Assembly (NCBI RefSeq): GCF_001660485.1
Contig: NZ_CP013979.1
Coordinates: 2,480,001 to 2,544,000 of the forward strand
Source: Agromyces aureus
Lineage (GTDB): Bacteria; Actinomycetota; Actinomycetes; Actinomycetales; Microbacteriaceae
Length of the DNA: 64,000 bases
Direction: 5' to 3'
Shown in pieces: positions 61,264 through 64,000 of this stretch (its first letter is position 1; each line of letters opens with the position of its first letter). The notes beneath the pieces were generated by a model that saw only the letters and a program-made list of their open reading frames with translations, did not search any database and was not told where the DNA came from. The translations under genes and the position numbers were made by a program.

Positions 61264-61947
61264 TCATCCCTCAGGATGACCCGGCGTGCCGAGGTCGTGC
61301 TCGTACGCGAAGACCACGAGCTGCACGCGATCGCGCAGCCCCAGCTTCGCCAGGATGCGACTCACGTGCGTCTTGACGGTGGCCTCGGACAGGAACTCGG
61401 AGGCCGCGATCTCGGAGTTCGAGAGCCCGCGCGCCGCGAACCCGAAGATCTCGCGCTCGCGCGGTGTCAGCTCCGCCCACGACGCCGGGGCCGGGCGGCG
61501 CCCGCTCCCCCGCGCCAGATGCGCGAACAGCTCGCGCGTCGCGCTCGCGGCGATGACCTGGTTTCCCTGGTGCACCGTGCGGATCGCCGCCAGCAGGAAC
61601 TCGGGGTCGGCGTCCTTCAGCACGAAGCCGCTCGCACCCGCGCGGATCGCCTTCGCCGCATTCTCATCGAGGTCGAAAGTGGTGAGCACGACGATCCGCG
61701 GGGCCGCACGCCCGGCACGCTCGGCCTCGGCGAGGATGCGCTCGGTCGCCTGGATGCCGTCGAGCTGCGGCATCCGCACGTCCATGAGCACCACGTCGGG
61801 GCGGGTCGTCGCCGCGAGCGCGACCCCGGCGACCCCGTCACCGGCCTCGCCGACGACCTCGAGGTCGGGCTGCGACTCGACGAGCATGCGCACGCCAGAG
61901 CGGAACAGGGCCTGGTCGTCGACCAGGGCGACGCGGATCGCGTTCAT
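61264..61947 (-). CDS. NarL/LuxR-type response regulator
   Basis: A 227-residue regulator. The receiver domain has the acidic pair in VALVDDQ, the phosphorylated Asp in VVLMDVRMPQLDG and Lys in FVLKDADPE. The output domain has LTPREREIFGFAARGLSNSE and LSEATVKTHVSRILAKLGLR, a LuxR-type helix-turn-helix. Its ATG overlaps nothing upstream except the kinase stop (ATGA). It probably activates the ABC pair that follows 58 bases downstream. Confidence 0.95.
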   Translation of the reverse strand: MNAIRVALVDDQALFRSGVRMLVESQPDLEVVGEAGDGVAGVALAATTRPDVVLMDVRMPQLDGIQATERILAEAERAGRAAPRIVVLTTFDLDENAAKAIRAGASGFVLKDADPEFLLAAIRTVHQGNQVIAASATRELFAHLARGSGRRPAPASWAELTPREREIFGFAARGLSNSEIAASEFLSEATVKTHVSRILAKLGLRDRVQLVVFAYEHDLGTPGHPEG

Positions 61948-63173
61948 GCGGTGCTCCTCGGTTGTGCGGGAATGCTCGCGACGACGCGGAACACGCCGTC
62001 GCGGCCCGGTTCCGCGGTCAGGCTGCCGCCGACGAGCTGCGCGCGCTCGCGCATACCCGTGATGCCGTGCCTCGCGCCCGTCGACACGGCGGCCGTGGCC
62101 CCGGTCGCCGTGGACCCGGTCGCGATCGCGTCCGGCCCGCCAGCGGCATCCGCCATGCGATTCGCGACCATGAGCGAGACGCCGGAGTCGGTCCAGTCGA
62201 AACGCACTTCGACCGGCGCATCGGTGTCGCCGTGGCGCAGCGCATTGGTGAGCGCCTCCTGCACGATGCGGTAGACCGCGATCTGGTGGCCGGTGCCGAG
62301 CTCGCGCGGCTCGCCGGTCTCGAGGCGGCGAACATCGAGCCCGGCCGCGACGACGCCCCCGATGAGCTCGCTGAGGTCGTCGAGCACGGGCTGCGGCGCG
62401 GCGCCCTCTCGATGCCGCAGCTCGGCCAGCAGCACGCGCACATCGCCGAGCGCGCCGCGCGCGACCCCCGCGATCGTCGAGAGCGCTTCGGTTGCCGCAT
62501 CGGGCCGGGTCTTCGCCGCGAACCGTGCCCCGTCGGCCTGGGCGATGACGACGGCGAGCGAGTGCGCGACGACGTCGTGCATGTCGCGCGCGATGCGGTT
62601 GCGCTCCTGCTCGACCGTGTAGCGGTACTCCGCGAGGGCCCGTTCACGATTCGCGGCCTCCTCACGGCGGCGCACCTCGCGCCCGTCGCGGATCGAGCGC
62701 GCCAGCAGACCTGCGGTCCAGGCCAGGACGAGGAGCGCGAGGGACCCGACGAGGATGAACGCCGCGGCGTACCAGGTCTGCGGCGTGAGCTCCCCGCTCC
62801 CGCCGAAGATCGGCATGAGCACCTGAAGGTACAGGGTCGCGATCAGCGCACCGGCACCGGCCGACACGAGTCCCAACCACTTCAGCAGTCGCCCGCCGTG
62901 GGCCGAGGTCGAGTAGAGCACGCCGAGCACGGCGAAGTCGTAGAACTGCAGGTCGCGGAGGGCGGCCATCTGCACGGTCGCCGCCGCCCACGCGACGCCG
63001 AGCGCCCACGCGGGCGCGAGCCGGCGCACGGCGAGGGCGCCGACGAAGAGCAGCATGGCGACCAGATCGGCCCAGTTGCCCATGAGGGCGAACGGCAGCG
63101 ACATGAGACCGAACACGACCGCCAGAACGATGTCGGTCGTCAGCTTCGCGCGGCTGATGCGGTTCTCGGGCAC
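61944..63173 (-). CDS. Two-component sensor histidine kinase (HisKA_3 type)
   Basis: A 409-residue kinase. About six hydrophobic segments in the first 165 residues form the sensor region, with almost no extracytoplasmic loops. ARDMHDVVAHSLAVVIAQAD carries the phosphorylated His, and the HATPase domain follows, with a Gly/Ala-rich insertion (GSTATGATAAVSTG) before GITGMRERAQLVGGSL. The stop overlaps the response regulator start by ATGA. Such intramembrane-sensing kinases next to ABC pumps often detect cell-envelope antibiotics. Confidence 0.93.
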   Translation of the reverse strand: MPENRISRAKLTTDIVLAVVFGLMSLPFALMGNWADLVAMLLFVGALAVRRLAPAWALGVAWAAATVQMAALRDLQFYDFAVLGVLYSTSAHGGRLLKWLGLVSAGAGALIATLYLQVLMPIFGGSGELTPQTWYAAAFILVGSLALLVLAWTAGLLARSIRDGREVRRREEAANRERALAEYRYTVEQERNRIARDMHDVVAHSLAVVIAQADGARFAAKTRPDAATEALSTIAGVARGALGDVRVLLAELRHREGAAPQPVLDDLSELIGGVVAAGLDVRRLETGEPRELGTGHQIAVYRIVQEALTNALRHGDTDAPVEVRFDWTDSGVSLMVANRMADAAGGPDAIATGSTATGATAAVSTGARHGITGMRERAQLVGGSLTAEPGRDGVFRVVASIPAQPRSTA

Positions 63174-63286
63174 CGATCCACCGTACGCGCTGCCTGCTCC
63201 GGATGCCGCGTCAGCGGGCGCGAATCATCCTCGAGTCGTACGGGGCGCGCGTCGCCCTCGCGTGGCAGCGCTCGGGTCGGACGTGC

Positions 63287-64000
63287 TCAGAACCCGAGGC
63301 GGCCGAGGAGCTTCGGATCGCGCTGCCAGTCCTTCGCGACCTTGATGTGCAGCGCGAGGTAGACCTTGCGCCCGAGCAGCCCCTCGATCTGCGCGCGGGC
63401 CGTGGCGCCGACCTCGCGGAGTCGCGAACCCCCCTTGCCGATGATGATGCCCTTCTGGCTGTCGCGCTCGACGTAGAGGTTCGCGTAGATCTCGAGCAGG
63501 TCCTTGTCTTCACGTTCGAGCATGTCCTCGACGACGACCGCGATCGAGTGCGGCAGCTCGTCGGTGACGCCCTCGAGCGCGGCCTCGCGGATGAACTCGG
63601 CGATGCGCTCCGAGGTGTCCTCGTCGGTCAGGATCTCAGCCGGGTAGAGCGGCTGGCTCGACGTCGGCAGCAGGGCGAGCAGCTCGTCGACGAGCACGTC
63701 GAGCTGCTCACCTCGCGGCGCCGACACCGGGATGACGGCGTCCCACTCGCGAAGCTCGGACACCGCGAGCAGCTGCTCGGCGATCTTCGCCTTGCCCGCG
63801 GCATCCGTCTTGGTGACGATCGCGACCTTCTTGGCACGCGGATACTGCTCGAGCTGCTCGTTGATGAACCGGTCGCCCGGTCCGATCGGCTCGTTGGCCG
63901 GAACGCAGAACGCGATGACGTCGACGTCGCCGAGCGTGGACTGCACGAGCGAGTTGAGCCGTTCGCCGAGCAGGGTGCGCGGCCGGTGCAGACCCGGCGT
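63287..64000 (-). CDS. era: GTPase Era, partial (5' end outside window)
   Basis: Only the last 237 codons are present. The frame enters with TPGLHRPRTLLGERLN (G3 region of the GTPase). VTKTDAAGKAKIAEQLL is the G4 motif, with TKTD in place of the usual NKxD, and PVSAPRGEQLDVL is G5. The KH domain reads GIIIGKGGSRLREVGATAR and the end is KVAKDWQRDPKLLGRLGF. Era binds 16S rRNA during 30S assembly. The neighbours leuA, recO and uppS match the usual actinobacterial order. Confidence 0.96.
   Translation of the reverse strand, partial: TPGLHRPRTLLGERLNSLVQSTLGDVDVIAFCVPANEPIGPGDRFINEQLEQYPRAKKVAIVTKTDAAGKAKIAEQLLAVSELREWDAVIPVSAPRGEQLDVLVDELLALLPTSSQPLYPAEILTDEDTSERIAEFIREAALEGVTDELPHSIAVVVEDMLEREDKDLLEIYANLYVERDSQKGIIIGKGGSRLREVGATARAQIEGLLGRKVYLALHIKVAKDWQRDPKLLGRLGF

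Overview
The window is very GC-rich, with dense codon use, GTG starts, 4-bp GTGA/ATGA gene overlaps and many copies of GGATGCCG/CGGCATCC. The housekeeping genes (era, leuA, recO, uppS, dus, dgt, dnaG) look like those of an actinobacterium, probably Microbacteriaceae of Agromyces or Microbacterium type. The genus is an inference. I see no rRNA, no CRISPR array and no intact transposon.

Bases 1 to about 17650 hold two catabolic loci separated by decayed DNA. Bases 1-1700 carry broken pieces (an IS3-like transposase end, a LamG-like end, a glycine-betaine binding-protein end) around one intact small membrane protein. Bases 1720-8799 hold an FMN reductase, two GH3 glycosidases and an MFS transporter, with a divergent TetR regulator and palindromes between transporter and regulator. 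Bases 8800-9880 are a scar: the 3' half of a B3/4-domain gene, the first codons of an eamA gene, a frameshifted SAVED-domain (CBASS effector) remnant, and the 5' end of a gluconokinase-like gene. Bases 9885-16225 form a glucuronide operon read on the minus strand (GH2 enzyme, uxaC, uxuB, manD). A divergent AraC regulator lies upstream, and a GPH-family transporter follows on the other side of a strong bidirectional terminator. Similar 20-bp-period direct repeats lie upstream of both the GH2 operon and the transporter.

Bases 19387-29042 look like one seven-gene minus-strand operon: MFS transporter, GH78 rhamnosidase, GH1 glucosidase, SDR, TIM-barrel isomerase/epimerase, GH43-type protein with discoidin-like and FnIII-like tails, and a second SDR. 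A divergent TetR gene and two perfect 17-bp palindromes head it. It probably imports and strips a rhamnosylated plant glycoside, perhaps with an oxidative sugar step.

Bases 29905-37000 contain a DUF2252 gene, an integrase remnant beside a CAT tRNA, a GT4 glycosyltransferase, a DMT permease, peptide deformylase, AzlC/AzlD, an AIG2-like gene and tRNA-Asn. Bases 37242-44627 are an oligopeptide-type ABC importer operon with a two-domain ATPase, a further ATPase and a D-2-hydroxyacid dehydrogenase.

Bases 44829-64000 are mostly conserved core genes: dnaG, dgt and dus in one operon, then YbaK, Pr6Pr-FrnE plus a small coupled protein, a beta-lactamase/LysR/serine hydrolase cluster, uppS-recO, a TRIC-like channel and leuA with a leucine-rich attenuator leader. 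An ABC efflux pair with its NarL-type two-component system follows, and finally era, cut by the window edge.
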